Below, in pieces: positions 42,004 through 50,419 of a stretch of 64,000 nt of DNA; positions within the stretch are counted from its first letter, which is position 1; each line of letters starts with the position of its first letter. The stretch comes from Streptomyces sp. AM 2-1-1 (GTDB taxonomy: Bacteria; Actinomycetota; Actinomycetes; Streptomycetales; Streptomycetaceae), in contig NZ_CP119147.1 in the NCBI RefSeq assembly GCF_029167645.1, positions 2,356,001 through 2,420,000 on the forward strand, read 5' to 3'. Position numbers and translations under genes: made by a program. Under the pieces are notes generated by a model. The model was not told where the DNA came from, made no database searches, and worked only from the letters and a program-made list of their open reading frames with translations.

Positions 42004-42834
42004 CTACCTGCCGACTTCCTTCGTCACCAGGGCGACCGCCTCGTCCACGTCGTCGGTCACGTGGAAGAGCAGCAGGTCCTTCTCGGACGCCTTGCCCTGG
42101 GCGACCACGGTGGTGCGGAGCCAGTCGACGAGTCCGCTCCAGTACGCGGAGCCGAAGAGGACGATCGGGAAACGGGTGACCTTGCCCGTCTGGACGAGGG
42201 TCAGCGCCTCGAAGAGCTCGTCCAGGGTGCCGAGACCGCCGGGGAGCACGACGAACCCCTGGGCGTACTTCACGAACATCGTCTTCCGCACGAAGAAGTA
42301 GCGGAAGTTGACGCCGATGTCGACGTGCGGGTTCAGTCCGGACTCGAAGGGCAGCTCGATCCCGAGTCCGACCGAGATCCCCTTCGCCTCCCGGGCGCCC
42401 TTGTTGGCGGCCTCCATCGCCCCGGGGCCGCCGCCGGTGATGACGGCGAAGCCCGCGTCGACGAGCGCCCGGCCGATCCGCACCCCGGCGTCGTACTCCG
42501 GGGTGTCCGCTGCGGTGCGGGCCGAGCCGAACACGCTGATCGCGCTGGGCAGCTCGGCGAGCGCCCCGAATCCCTCGACGAACTCGGACTGGATGCGCAT
42601 GACCCGCCAGGGGTCGGTGTGCACCCACTCCGAGTCGTCCTCGGAGTCCAGCAGGCGCTGGTCGGTCGTGCCGGGCTGTACCTGTTCCCTGCGGCGCAGC
42701 ACCGGGCCGAGCCGCTGCTCCTCGGGTTTGACCGCGCCTTCGGGAATCTCCGTGTCCTCCGGCATACCCGTGCTCCCGGGGTCCCCTGTGCTCGCCGGGT
42801 TCCCGGGAATCCGCGCGTCCTGCGGGTTGCCCAT
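42004..42834 (-). CDS. LOG-family (lysine decarboxylase-like) nucleotide 5'-monophosphate phosphoribohydrolase
   Basis: 276 residues. The LOG motifs PGGLGTLDE (PGGxGTxxE) and the catalytic region GGGPGAMEAANKGA are present, with ISVFGSART at the first strand. LOG enzymes hydrolyse cytokinin riboside or other nucleotide monophosphates to base and ribose phosphate. A 75-residue N-terminal extension rich in Pro, Gly and Glu precedes the domain. ATG 42834 is chosen because GGAGGG lies at good distance; the frame continues to 42873. Mycobacterial Rv1205 is the positional equivalent. Confidence 0.9.
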   Translation of the reverse strand: MGNPQDARIPGNPASTGDPGSTGMPEDTEIPEGAVKPEEQRLGPVLRRREQVQPGTTDQRLLDSEDDSEWVHTDPWRVMRIQSEFVEGFGALAELPSAISVFGSARTAADTPEYDAGVRIGRALVDAGFAVITGGGPGAMEAANKGAREAKGISVGLGIELPFESGLNPHVDIGVNFRYFFVRKTMFVKYAQGFVVLPGGLGTLDELFEALTLVQTGKVTRFPIVLFGSAYWSGLVDWLRTTVVAQGKASEKDLLLFHVTDDVDEAVALVTKEVGR

Positions 42835-42918
42835 GACCTGCTCCCTCCACCGACCTGCGTTGTGGCTGTTCACGTCAGCGTAGATCCACCGAGGTTACGG
42901 GCGGGGTAATGCCGTGGG

Positions 42919-43998
42919 TCAGCTGGTGAGCCAGGAGCGGAGGCGCTCCTCGCAGTGGGTGATCCGTGCCGTCGCCACGTGTTCGTCGCGCTTGTGGGCG
43001 TAGAGCGCGTCGCCGGGACCGTAATTGACGGCGGGGACACCGAGATCGCCGAAGCGGGAGACGTCGGTCCAGCCGAACTTGGGCTGGGCGGTGCCGCCGA
43101 CGGCCGCCATGAACGCCTTCGCCGCGGGGTGCGAGAGGCCGGGCATGGCGGCGCCGGAGTGGTCGTCCACCGTGAACTCGGCGATCGCGCAGCCGGCGAA
43201 TACCTCGCGGACGTGCGCGAGCGCCTCCTCGGCGGTGCGGTCGGGGGCGTACCGGTAGTTGACGGTCACCGTGCACGCGTCCGGGATCACGTTGGTGGCG
43301 ACGCCGCCCTCGATGCGGACGGCGTTGAGGCCCTCGTGGTATTCGAGGCCGTCGACGACCGGGCGGCGCGGTTCGTACGCGGCGAGCGCGGCGAGGATCG
43401 GGCCGGCCGCGTGGATGGCGTTGGACCCCATCCAGCTGCGGGCCGAGTGGGCGCGTTCGCCCTCGGTCCGCAGGATCACCCGGAGCGTGCCCTGACAGCC
43501 GCCCTCGACCTGGGCGTCGGAGGGTTCCAGCAGGACGGCGAAGTCGCCCTCCAGCCAGTCGGGGTGGGCCTCGGCGACGTGGCCGAGGCCGTTGAGGTGG
43601 GCGGCGACCTCCTCGTTGTCGTAGAAGACGAAGGTGAGGTCGCGGTTGGGCTCGGGCACGGTCGCGGCGATCCGCAGCTGGACGGCGACCCCGGACTTCA
43701 TGTCGGAGGTGCCGCAGCCCCAGAGGATGCCGTCCTCGTCGAGCCGGGAGGGGACGTTGCCGGCGATCGGCACGGTGTCGATGTGACCGGCCAGGACGAC
43801 GCGCTCGGGCCTGCCGAGGTGCGTCCGGGCGACCACGTTGTTGCCGTGCCGGTCGACGGTCAGGTGCGGCAGGGTGCGCAGCGCCGCCTCGATGGCGTCC
43901 GCCAGCTCCTTCTCCTCCCCGCTCACCGACGGGAAGTCGACGAGCCGGGCGGTCAGTTCGGGTGCGTCCAGAGCGAGGTCAAGCGTGCGTTCGGCCAT
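42919..43998 (-). CDS. dapE: Succinyl-diaminopimelate desuccinylase (DapE)
   Basis: 359 residues from ATG 43998. M20 metallopeptidase fold: AGHIDTVP (His and Asp ligands), GCGTSDMKSG (bridging Asp), FYDNEEV (catalytic Glu and ligand Glu), then the lid domain, and C-terminal HKRDEHV (His ligand). It removes succinate from N-succinyl-LL-diaminopimelate in lysine and peptidoglycan synthesis. A TAGGGT seven bases before the ATG suggests a leaderless mRNA. dapC, the preceding step of the same pathway, is 3 kb away. Confidence 0.95.
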   Translation of the reverse strand: MAERTLDLALDAPELTARLVDFPSVSGEEKELADAIEAALRTLPHLTVDRHGNNVVARTHLGRPERVVLAGHIDTVPIAGNVPSRLDEDGILWGCGTSDMKSGVAVQLRIAATVPEPNRDLTFVFYDNEEVAAHLNGLGHVAEAHPDWLEGDFAVLLEPSDAQVEGGCQGTLRVILRTEGERAHSARSWMGSNAIHAAGPILAALAAYEPRRPVVDGLEYHEGLNAVRIEGGVATNVIPDACTVTVNYRYAPDRTAEEALAHVREVFAGCAIAEFTVDDHSGAAMPGLSHPAAKAFMAAVGGTAQPKFGWTDVSRFGDLGVPAVNYGPGDALYAHKRDEHVATARITHCEERLRSWLTS

Positions 43999-44005
43999 GG
44001 CCCCG

Positions 44006-44011
44006 ACCCTA
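44006..44011 (-). promoter_or_regulatory. Putative -10 (TAGGGT), leaderless start for dapE
   Basis: Minus-strand TAGGGT lies seven bases before ATG 43998 with no ribosome site between. Confidence 0.5.
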
Positions 44012-44161
44012 TTACCCGGGCGCCCGGCCCCGGCCCGCGGGAAGCCCGGCAAGAAGGCCCCGGCGAAGACCGTCGGGAAGCCCTCGGCGGAGACCGGCAG
44101 GAAGGCCCGGGCGAGGGAATGCGGGGGGCGCACGGCCCTCGGCCCCCTCCGTACTCTCCAG

Positions 44162-44167
44162 TACGGT
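44162..44167 (+). promoter_or_regulatory. Putative -10 (TACGGT), leaderless start at GTG 44174
   Basis: TACGGT ends six bases before the GTG at 44174. The preceding gap has no ribosome site. Confidence 0.45.
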
Positions 44168-44173
44168 GGGCGC

Positions 44174-45169
44174 GTGCCCAGGACGACACCCTCCTCCCCC
44201 AGCCGTGTCCACGGCCGCCGCCGCCTTTACCAGGTCCTGGCAGCGTTCGTCGTACTCGCGGCTCTGGCCGGATACCTCGCCGTGCAGTACCTCTCCGGCA
44301 GCAGGGACCTGCTCTCCGGCTGCGAGGTGCGTTCCCCGGGCGGTACGGAGGGCGGCGGCGCGGAGGGCGGCGAGGAGCGCACCTACGAGCTGGGGGTCGA
44401 CCAGGCCGCCAACGCCGCGACGATCGCCGCGGTGGGGGCCGCGCACGGGATGCCGGAGCGCGCGGTGGCCATCGCGCTGGCGACCGCCATCCAGGAGTCG
44501 CGGCTGCGCAACATCGACTACGGCGACCGGGACTCCCTGGGCCTCTTCCAGCAGCGCCCCTCCCAGGGCTGGGGCACCTCCCGGCAGATCAAGGACCCGG
44601 TGTACGCCGCCGGGAAGTTCTACGAGCACCTCGCGAAGATCAGCGGTTACGAGGAGCTGCCCCTGACCGAGGCCGCGCAGCGTGTGCAGCGCAGCGGCTT
44701 CCCGGAGGCGTACGCCCAGCACGAGCCGGACGCGATCCTGCTGGCGTCCGCCCTGACCGGGCGGATCCCCGCCGCGCTGAACTGCGCGGCGCCGGTCACC
44801 GCGACCGCCGCCGCGCCGGGCGACCCGGACCGGCTCCGCGCGGAGCTGGTGCGGGACTTCGGCAAGGGGGTCCTGCCGGCGGACGGGGCGGCGGGGACGG
44901 CCGGGGCGGCCGGCCCGGCGGCGACCCGCACGGTCGTGGTGCCGGCGCACACGGCGACGACGGACGACGGCGCCGCCGCCGACGCGACGACGGACGCGCG
45001 GCGGGGCTGGGAGCTGGCCCACTGGGCGGTCGCCCGCGCCGGAGGGCTCTCCGTCGACCGGGTCGACTGGGCGGGGCAGGTGTGGACCGCGGGCACGGGA
45101 TGGCGTACGGAACAGACCGAAGGGGCCGAAACGGACACCGGCGAAGTCCGGATGCGCCTCGCACAGTAG
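44174..45169 (+). CDS. Membrane-anchored lysozyme-like (lytic-transglycosylase-like) protein
   Basis: 331 residues from GTG 44174. One N-terminal membrane helix (LYQVLAAFVVLAALAGYLAV) is followed by an extracytoplasmic domain with IALATAIQESRLRNIDYGDRDSLGLFQQRPSQGW. The ESR Glu followed by SLGLFQQRP is the shape of the transglycosylase/goose-lysozyme active-site region, so I infer binding or cleavage of peptidoglycan. The C-terminal 120 residues are low-complexity Ala/Thr/Asp and Trp-containing. Similar Streptomyces genes are often misnamed heavy-metal transporters. Divergent from dapE. Confidence 0.78.
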   Translation: MPRTTPSSPSRVHGRRRLYQVLAAFVVLAALAGYLAVQYLSGSRDLLSGCEVRSPGGTEGGGAEGGEERTYELGVDQAANAATIAAVGAAHGMPERAVAIALATAIQESRLRNIDYGDRDSLGLFQQRPSQGWGTSRQIKDPVYAAGKFYEHLAKISGYEELPLTEAAQRVQRSGFPEAYAQHEPDAILLASALTGRIPAALNCAAPVTATAAAPGDPDRLRAELVRDFGKGVLPADGAAGTAGAAGPAATRTVVVPAHTATTDDGAAADATTDARRGWELAHWAVARAGGLSVDRVDWAGQVWTAGTGWRTEQTEGAETDTGEVRMRLAQ

Positions 45170-45504
45170 CGCGGCCGATCACCCGCAGGGGCCATCCCTC
45201 GACCCGGTCGCCGACGCCCTGGACCGCGGGGCGCGGGGTGCGGCCGAGTGGCGCCTCCGCCCTGTCGCACCAGGGAAGTGACGGTACTGCGGAGGGACCG
45301 GGAATCCGTGGCCGGGCCAAGCGTCCGGGGTGCGGATAATCCGACGCATTGCCGACTCTTTACCTCGGCCCACCGCAACCTCCCCCGCCCCCGGCGCAGT
45401 TGATCAGTCCGTCCGGAACGCCGGACCGAGCACTGCCAGGGGTGCCAGTGGCGCCCGTACCGGCAGTGAAGGCAGCACCGACGCATTCCCGCCGAAGGAG
45501 CATC
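45170..45504. other. Intergenic region upstream of secreted-protein gene
   Basis: 335 bases. No gene is supported. CGGATAATCCG (45333-45343), a short palindrome with a GATAAT-like core, and TCTTTACC about 20 bases later are the only promoter-like elements. They lie about 150 bases before the gene at 45505. Confidence 0.35.
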
Positions 45505-45915
45505 ATGTCCCTCCCCCTGACCCGCCGTATCGCCCGCGCCGCCCTGCTGATCGCCGCCGCCGCTCCGGTGCTCGGCGCGGCCGGCGCCGCGAGCGCCGCG
45601 GGGCTCCCGCAGACACCGGCCCTGGGCGGCCTGACCCACCTCGACAGCGCGAACCTCAGCAGCACGCTCGACAGCACCGCCCAGCAGGGCGCGAAGACGC
45701 TGAACGAGACCGGCGGCAAGCTGGTCGGCACCGCCGTCCCGGTCGCCGCGAAGACGGTGAACCAGGCGGGCGAGCTGGTCGCTCCCGAGGCGAAGGAGAA
45801 GGCCGGCAAGACCACCGGCGAGGCGGCCGGGGTGCTGGGCGGCGCCGCGAACGGGGCGACCGGCGGCTCGCTGCCCGTCGAGCGTCTCGCCGGTGCCCTG
45901 CCGCTCGGCGGCTGA
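45505..45915 (+). CDS. Small secreted protein, unknown function
   Basis: 136 residues from ATG 45505 with GAAGGAG upstream. An N-terminal Sec signal (LTRRIARAALLIAAAAPVLG, AxA-type cleavage near GAASAA) is followed by a mature region of about 105 residues made of Ala/Gly/Thr/Lys-rich amphipathic helices (TAQQGAKTLNETGGKLVGT, PVAAKTVNQAGELVAPEAKE). No Cys or aromatic residues in the mature part. I do not recognise a family; it looks like a soluble extracellular or wall-associated helical protein. Confidence 0.75.
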   Translation: MSLPLTRRIARAALLIAAAAPVLGAAGAASAAGLPQTPALGGLTHLDSANLSSTLDSTAQQGAKTLNETGGKLVGTAVPVAAKTVNQAGELVAPEAKEKAGKTTGEAAGVLGGAANGATGGSLPVERLAGALPLGG

Positions 45916-45935
45916 ACCCGCCCGGCGGGAGATCA

Positions 45936-45995
45936 GCCACGCCGGGGCCCCGGGTCGCGTCCTGTCGGACACGGCCCGGGGCCCCTGGGCGTGGC
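45936..45995. terminator. Bidirectional terminator between secreted protein and dapC
   Basis: GCCACGCC-GGGGCCCCGGG pairs with CCCGGGGCCCC-(TG bulge)-GGCGTGGC over a 20-base loop: 19 base pairs between two convergent genes. Confidence 0.75.
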
Positions 45996-46033
45996 CCGGG
46001 GCGCGGCAGCGCCCGCGGGGGAAGGCGCGGCCC

Positions 46034-47131
46034 TCAGGCGAGCCGCTTCACGGCGGCGATGACCCGCTCGTCGGTCGCCGTGAACGCGACCCGCACGAAG
46101 CGGTCGCCGGCCGGGCCGTAGAACTCGCCCGGGGCCACCAGGATGCCGAGGCCGGCCAGGTACGCCACCGTGTCCCAGCAGGGCTCGTCGCGGGTCACCC
46201 AGAGGTAGAGGCTCGCCTCGCTGTGCTCCACGCGGAAGCCGTGGCCCTCCAGGGCCGCACGCAGGGCCGCGCGCCGGTCGGCGTACCGGACGCGCTGTTC
46301 CGAGACGTGGGCGTCGTCGGCGAGGGCGGCGACGGTGGCCGCCTGCACCGGGGCGGCGGTCATCATGCCGCCGTGCTTGCGGATCTGGAGCAGGTCACCG
46401 AGGACCGCCGGGTCGCCGGCGACGAACGCCGCCCGGTACCCGGCCAGATTGGACCGCTTGGAGAGCGAGTGGACGGCGACGAGGCCGTCGAAGGAACCGC
46501 CGCTGACGTCCGGGTGGAGCACCGAGACCGGCTCGGCCTCCCAGCCGAGTTCGAGGTAGCACTCGTCGCTGACGACCAGGATGTCGTGGGCGCGGGCCCA
46601 GGCGACGATCCGGGTGAGCTCCTCGGCGGACAGGACCCTGCCGGTCGGGTTGGACGGGGAGTTCAGCCAGAGCAGCTTGAGCCCGGCCGGGTCGAGCGCG
46701 GTCGGGTCGTCGTAGGAGACCGCCTCCGCGCCGCAGAGCCGGGCGCCGACCTCGTACGTCGGGTAGGCGAGCGCCGGGAAGGCGACCTTGTCCCCCGGGC
46801 CGAGTCCCAGCTGGGTCGGCAGCCAGGCCACCAGCTCCTTGGAGCCGACGACCGGCAGGACGTGGTGGTGGGTGACGCCGCGTGCGCCGAGGCGCCGGGT
46901 CACCCAGCCGGTGAGCGCGTCCCGCAGCTCCTCGGTCCCCCAGACGGTCGGGTAGCCGGGGCTGTCGGCGGCCGCCGTGAGGGCCCGCTGGATCACCTCG
47001 GGCACCGGGTCGACCGGGGTGCCGATGGACAGGTCCACGATGCCGTCCGGGTGGGCGGCCGCGGTCGCCTTGTGGGGGGCGAGACGGTCCCAGGGGAATT
47101 CCGGGAGGCGGGCGGAGAGTGCTGCGGACAC
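46034..47131 (-). CDS. dapC: Succinyldiaminopimelate aminotransferase (DapC)
   Basis: 365 residues from GTG 47131 (GTG 47164 is an alternative). Fold-type I PLP enzyme: SIGTPVDPVP, LWLNSPSNPTG, VVSDECYLELGW (Asp for the pyridine nitrogen), SLSKRSNLAGYRAAF (Schiff-base Lys in SLSK), and the C-terminal Arg region FVRVAFTAT. It converts N-succinyl-2-amino-6-oxopimelate to succinyl-DAP, one step before DapE. The gene follows fdxA on the same strand with 120 bases between, the fdxC-dapC arrangement of mycobacteria. Confidence 0.94.
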   Translation of the reverse strand: MSAALSARLPEFPWDRLAPHKATAAAHPDGIVDLSIGTPVDPVPEVIQRALTAAADSPGYPTVWGTEELRDALTGWVTRRLGARGVTHHHVLPVVGSKELVAWLPTQLGLGPGDKVAFPALAYPTYEVGARLCGAEAVSYDDPTALDPAGLKLLWLNSPSNPTGRVLSAEELTRIVAWARAHDILVVSDECYLELGWEAEPVSVLHPDVSGGSFDGLVAVHSLSKRSNLAGYRAAFVAGDPAVLGDLLQIRKHGGMMTAAPVQAATVAALADDAHVSEQRVRYADRRAALRAALEGHGFRVEHSEASLYLWVTRDEPCWDTVAYLAGLGILVAPGEFYGPAGDRFVRVAFTATDERVIAAVKRLA

Positions 47132-47251
47132 GGGACTCTGCTTTCTCGTGCGGGCGGAAAACACTTCGGTCCCGCACGCGGACGAGCCGTACGGGACCGA
47201 GCGGCACAGGTGCTGCCGCGACCTACGGGTGCGGAGGCGGCAGCACGGCTG

Positions 47252-47572
47252 TTACTGGTTCTGGGGCGGCAGTGCGGCCACGAACGCGTGGTCACGCTCG
47301 ATGAGCCCCAGCTTGGAAGCGCCACCGGGCGAGCCGAGGTCGTCGAAGAACTCGACGTTCGCCTTGTAGTAGTCCTTCCACTCCTCGGGGGTGTCGTCCT
47401 CGTAGAAGATGGCTTCGACCGGACACACCGGCTCGCAGGCTCCGCAGTCGACGCACTCGTCGGGGTGGATGTACAAGGACCGCTGGCCCTCGTAGATGCA
47501 GTCGACGGGGCACTCTTCGATGCAGGCCTTGTCCTTTACGTCGACACAAGGCTGCGCGATGACGTAAGTCAC
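47252..47572 (-). CDS. fdxA: 7Fe ferredoxin FdxA
   Basis: 106 residues from GTG 47572 (GAGGAGG upstream). Cys 9, 17, 21 and 25 followed by Pro contexts, then the full C-x2-C-x2-C-x3-CP (Cys 40, 43, 46, 50), give one [3Fe-4S] and one [4Fe-4S] cluster typical of FdxA/FdxC. The C-terminus has the family extension with EEWKDYYKANVEFFDDLG. It is a low-potential electron carrier; the partner is not known. Confidence 0.96.
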   Translation of the reverse strand: MTYVIAQPCVDVKDKACIEECPVDCIYEGQRSLYIHPDECVDCGACEPVCPVEAIFYEDDTPEEWKDYYKANVEFFDDLGSPGGASKLGLIERDHAFVAALPPQNQ

Positions 47573-47639
47573 GCTGTCGTTCCTCCTCGGTAGGGCGTTG
47601 GCTCTCGCGCGGGAGCGCGGCGTCGATGATGCCCTCACC

Positions 47640-47645
47640 TAGTAT
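47640..47645 (+). promoter_or_regulatory. Putative -10 (TAGTAT) between fdxA and GNAT gene
   Basis: TAGTAT lies 45 bases before the GTG at 47690. On the other strand the same bases read ATACTA and overlap a GATACT hexamer that could serve fdxA, so the promoters may overlap. Confidence 0.35.
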
Positions 47646-47689
47646 CTCCGTAGTTGAGCGCGAACCGAACAGGAGGGGCGGTAGGAGCC

Positions 47690-48691
47690 GTGGAATTCAC
47701 CGTCGGCGGACGGCTCGAGGTTTGTATTACCCAGGCTGATGTGGGAAAACGCGTCTCCGTACGACGTCGTTTCGAGGAGGGTGGTCCGGGCGCCGCGTTC
47801 ACCGACACCATCGGCGTTCTCACATCCTGGGACGCGGGCGTGCTCCGTATCACACCGAGGAGTGGGCAGGGTGTCCACATCGCGGAATCCAGCCTCGTCG
47901 CCGGCAAGGTCGTCCCGCCCGCTCCCGCCCGCCGTGCCGGTCCGGCCGCCTCCTTCGCGGAGCTGACCTGGGCGACGGCGCGCGCCTGGCAGCCGGTGGA
48001 GAGCGAGGCGCTGGGCGACTGGCGGCTGCGCGCCGCCGGCGGCTTCACCCGCCGCGCCAACTCGGTCCTGCCGCTGGGCGATCCGGGGATGCCCGTCGCC
48101 GACGCGCTGGCGCACGCCACGCGGTGGTACGCGGAACGTGGCCTGCCCGCCTACGTCCAGGTGGGCACCGGCGCCGCCGGCGCCCAGGAGGCGCTCTGCG
48201 CCGGACTGGAGGAGCACGGCTGGCGGCGCGAGGTCTCCGCCGAGGTGCGGATCGCCCCGCTCGCCCCGCTCGGCGACCAGGATCCGGACGTCTCCCGGGT
48301 GGTGCTCGACCGGACCGCCGACGCGCGGTGGCTGGAGCGCTACCACCGCGCCGGAGCGGACTCCGCCGCCGTGCTCCGGGTGCTGTCCCAGGGCCCGTCG
48401 GTCTGGTTCGCGACCGTGCCGGGCGACGACCCGGCCGGTGCGCCCGCCGCGATCGGCCGGTGCGTCGTGGACGGCCGCTGGGCCGGCTTCGGGGCGGTGG
48501 AGGTGCATCCGGAGTACCGGCGCCGGGGCCTCGCCACCACGGTGATGGCCGCGCTCGCCCGCACCGCGCTGGAGGAGGGCGCCTCGGCCGCCTGGCTCCA
48601 GGTGGAGGAGGACAACACCGGGGCACTCGCCCTGTACGACCGGCTGGGCTTCGCGGCCCACCACCGGTACCACCACTTCCGTTCCGCGTAG
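47690..48691 (+). CDS. GNAT-family N-acetyltransferase with N-terminal SH3-like domain
   Basis: 333 residues from GTG 47690. The first 75 residues form an SH3-like beta domain (ADVGKRVSVRRRFEEG, DTIGVLTSWDAGVLRI) also seen in Rv0428c-type acetyltransferases. The C-terminal half is a GNAT: GRWAGFGAVEVHPEYRRRGLATTVMAALA (the R-R-x-G-x-A acetyl-CoA loop) and LQVEEDNTGALALYDRLGF. Target substrate is unknown. Followed after 29 bases by the SirB1-type gene, a probable operon. Confidence 0.9.
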   Translation: MEFTVGGRLEVCITQADVGKRVSVRRRFEEGGPGAAFTDTIGVLTSWDAGVLRITPRSGQGVHIAESSLVAGKVVPPAPARRAGPAASFAELTWATARAWQPVESEALGDWRLRAAGGFTRRANSVLPLGDPGMPVADALAHATRWYAERGLPAYVQVGTGAAGAQEALCAGLEEHGWRREVSAEVRIAPLAPLGDQDPDVSRVVLDRTADARWLERYHRAGADSAAVLRVLSQGPSVWFATVPGDDPAGAPAAIGRCVVDGRWAGFGAVEVHPEYRRRGLATTVMAALARTALEEGASAAWLQVEEDNTGALALYDRLGFAAHHRYHHFRSA

Positions 48692-48720
48692 CGGCACGGG
48701 CGTTCGGAGCGGCGGAACAG

Positions 48721-49602
48721 GTGTCGGACACAGACCCCGAGGGCGTGGGCCCCGACGAGGACTTCTCCACGGCGGGCCGGCGGGCCCGGTTCGCCGAGGA
48801 GGCGCGCTCCGAGCGGCCGGACCTCGCGCTGCTCTGCCTCCTGGTGGGGGCGGAGGCGATGCCCGCTCCCCCGCCGGGCTGCACCGACCCGTACGGCCTC
48901 GACGCGGCGCAGATCGAGCTGGACCGGCTGGCCGGCCTCCTCCCGCACGGTCTGACCACCCCGCTCGACTGGGCGACGGCGCTGGCCGGGGTGCTCGGCG
49001 GCCGGTACGGCTTCTGCGGCGCCTCCCCCGACTACCAGCGGCTGGAATCCTCGCTCCTCCAGCAGGTGCTGCGACGCCGCCGGGGGCTGCCGATCCTGCT
49101 CTCGGTGGTCTGGATGGAGGTGGCGCGGCGGGCGGGCGCCCCGGTCCACGGGGTCGCGCTGCCGGGCCACTTCGTGGTCGGCTTCGGTGATCCGTCGGAG
49201 CACGTGCTCGCCGATCCGTTCGCCGGCGGCGCGGTGCTGACGGGTGAGGACGCCGAGTTGATGGTGGCGGGGGCGACCGGTGTGCCCCTGCGGGAGTCGC
49301 TGCCGGCGCCCGCCCGGCCGCAGGCCATCGTGCTGCGCATCCTCAACAACGTACGGGCCTGGGCCGCCACCCGCCCCGAGCGCACCGACGTGGCGCTGTG
49401 GGCGGTCGAGCTCTCGCTCCTGCTCCCCTCCCATCCGGCCCGGCTGCGGTACGAGCGGGCCCAGCTCCTCGTACAGCGCGGGGACTTCCTGCGCGGGGCG
49501 TCGGAGATGGAGGAGTACGCGGACGTCATCGGCGGCATCGAGCCGGCGGCGGCGGAGACCATACGCCGGGGAGCGCGGGCGGCCCGGGCCCGGCTGAACT
49601 GA
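48721..49602 (+). CDS. SirB1/transglutaminase-like (DUF3423-type) protein with TPR-like C-terminus
   Basis: 293 residues from GTG 48721. The SirB1 N-terminal pattern is present: LGGRYGFCGASPDYQRLESSLLQQVLRRRRGLPILLSVVWMEVARRAG (Cys-like nucleophile position GFCG) and VHGVALPGHFVVGFG with DPFAGG, resembling the Cys-His-Asp set of transglutaminase folds. The C-terminal helices (RLRYERAQLLVQRGDFLRGASEMEEYADV) look TPR-like. The exact activity of this family is not known. Confidence 0.85.
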   Translation: MSDTDPEGVGPDEDFSTAGRRARFAEEARSERPDLALLCLLVGAEAMPAPPPGCTDPYGLDAAQIELDRLAGLLPHGLTTPLDWATALAGVLGGRYGFCGASPDYQRLESSLLQQVLRRRRGLPILLSVVWMEVARRAGAPVHGVALPGHFVVGFGDPSEHVLADPFAGGAVLTGEDAELMVAGATGVPLRESLPAPARPQAIVLRILNNVRAWAATRPERTDVALWAVELSLLLPSHPARLRYERAQLLVQRGDFLRGASEMEEYADVIGGIEPAAAETIRRGARAARARLN

Positions 49603-49665
49603 CCTCCTTCGGGCGGGTGGACCCCCCTGCGGTCCGCGGGGCGCTCCCTGTCGCGGTGCGGCCCC

Positions 49666-50052
49666 TCACCCCTCCGCCGTCTCCCCCGCGCCCTGCCGCA
49701 TCTCCTGGTAGAGGTCGCCGAAGGCGGCCGTGAGGGAGGCGACCGTGCGCCAGTACGCGTACGCGGCGGCGTCCGGGGTGGTCGCGTCGGGGCGCACCGC
49801 GACGTCGAGGTGGCGGTAGGCGGCGCGGAAGAGCAGCCGGACCGCGCCCCGGTCCGGTTCGTCGTGGCCGTACTCGTCCGCGCTCATCAGTCTCCGCAGA
49901 TGGGCGACGAGTTCGTCGGTGCCGGCGTTGACGACGCAGCGCGGCGGCAGACCGGCCCGGTCCGCCCGCGCGTGGTCGATGGCCAGGGCAATCGCGTCGA
50001 CGTCGATGCCCGGGTCCCTCGGTCGGACGTCCGGTGCGGTGCTGCTGTTCAT
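49666..50052 (-). CDS. Hypothetical protein, helical
   Basis: 128 residues from ATG 50052 (AGGAGG upstream). Mostly helical and soluble, with folded-looking segments IDVDAIALAIDHARADRAG, DELVAHLRRLMSADEYG and YWRTVASLTAAFGDLYQEM. No domain recognised; a similar small protein occurs in several Streptomyces beside SirB1-type genes as far as I recall. Convergent with the SirB1-type gene. Confidence 0.7.
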   Translation of the reverse strand: MNSSTAPDVRPRDPGIDVDAIALAIDHARADRAGLPPRCVVNAGTDELVAHLRRLMSADEYGHDEPDRGAVRLLFRAAYRHLDVAVRPDATTPDAAAYAYWRTVASLTAAFGDLYQEMRQGAGETAEG

Positions 50053-50419
50053 CGGTCCTCCTGGCGTCCGGCGTGTTCCCGGCCGCCGACCACCGGTGGG
50101 CGGGGCGAGCCGGGGGACTCGCTCCGGGACGAGCTTGCGGTACGAGCTGCGGTACGGGAATCGAACCGCATGCGGCCCTCGCGCGGGGTGACCGACGCCC
50201 CGTCAGGGTGATCAAAGTGGTCAAAGATCGACAGGTCTCGCACAGGACCGGTCCGGGACCACCCCTACACGGGTGACGTGCGGAGGTTCGCCGAACGGGA
50301 GCCCGGTCCAGGCCTACGTTGAGCCCGTTCGAGCGCCTCCGGGAGTCCTCGCCGTCTCCGGGCGGTGCTCCGCGCACGCAGCAACGTCAGGCGTCGGGCT
50401 TCTGGCATCAGGGGATGCG
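50053..50419. other. Divergent intergenic region upstream of TPR regulator
   Basis: 367 bases without a gene. TGATCAAAGTGGTCAAAGA (50210-50228) contains two direct GTGATCAAAG / GTGGTCAAAG copies and a short palindrome GGACCGGTCC lies near 50242-50251. They could bind the regulator encoded next door. No clear -35/-10 pair found. Confidence 0.35.
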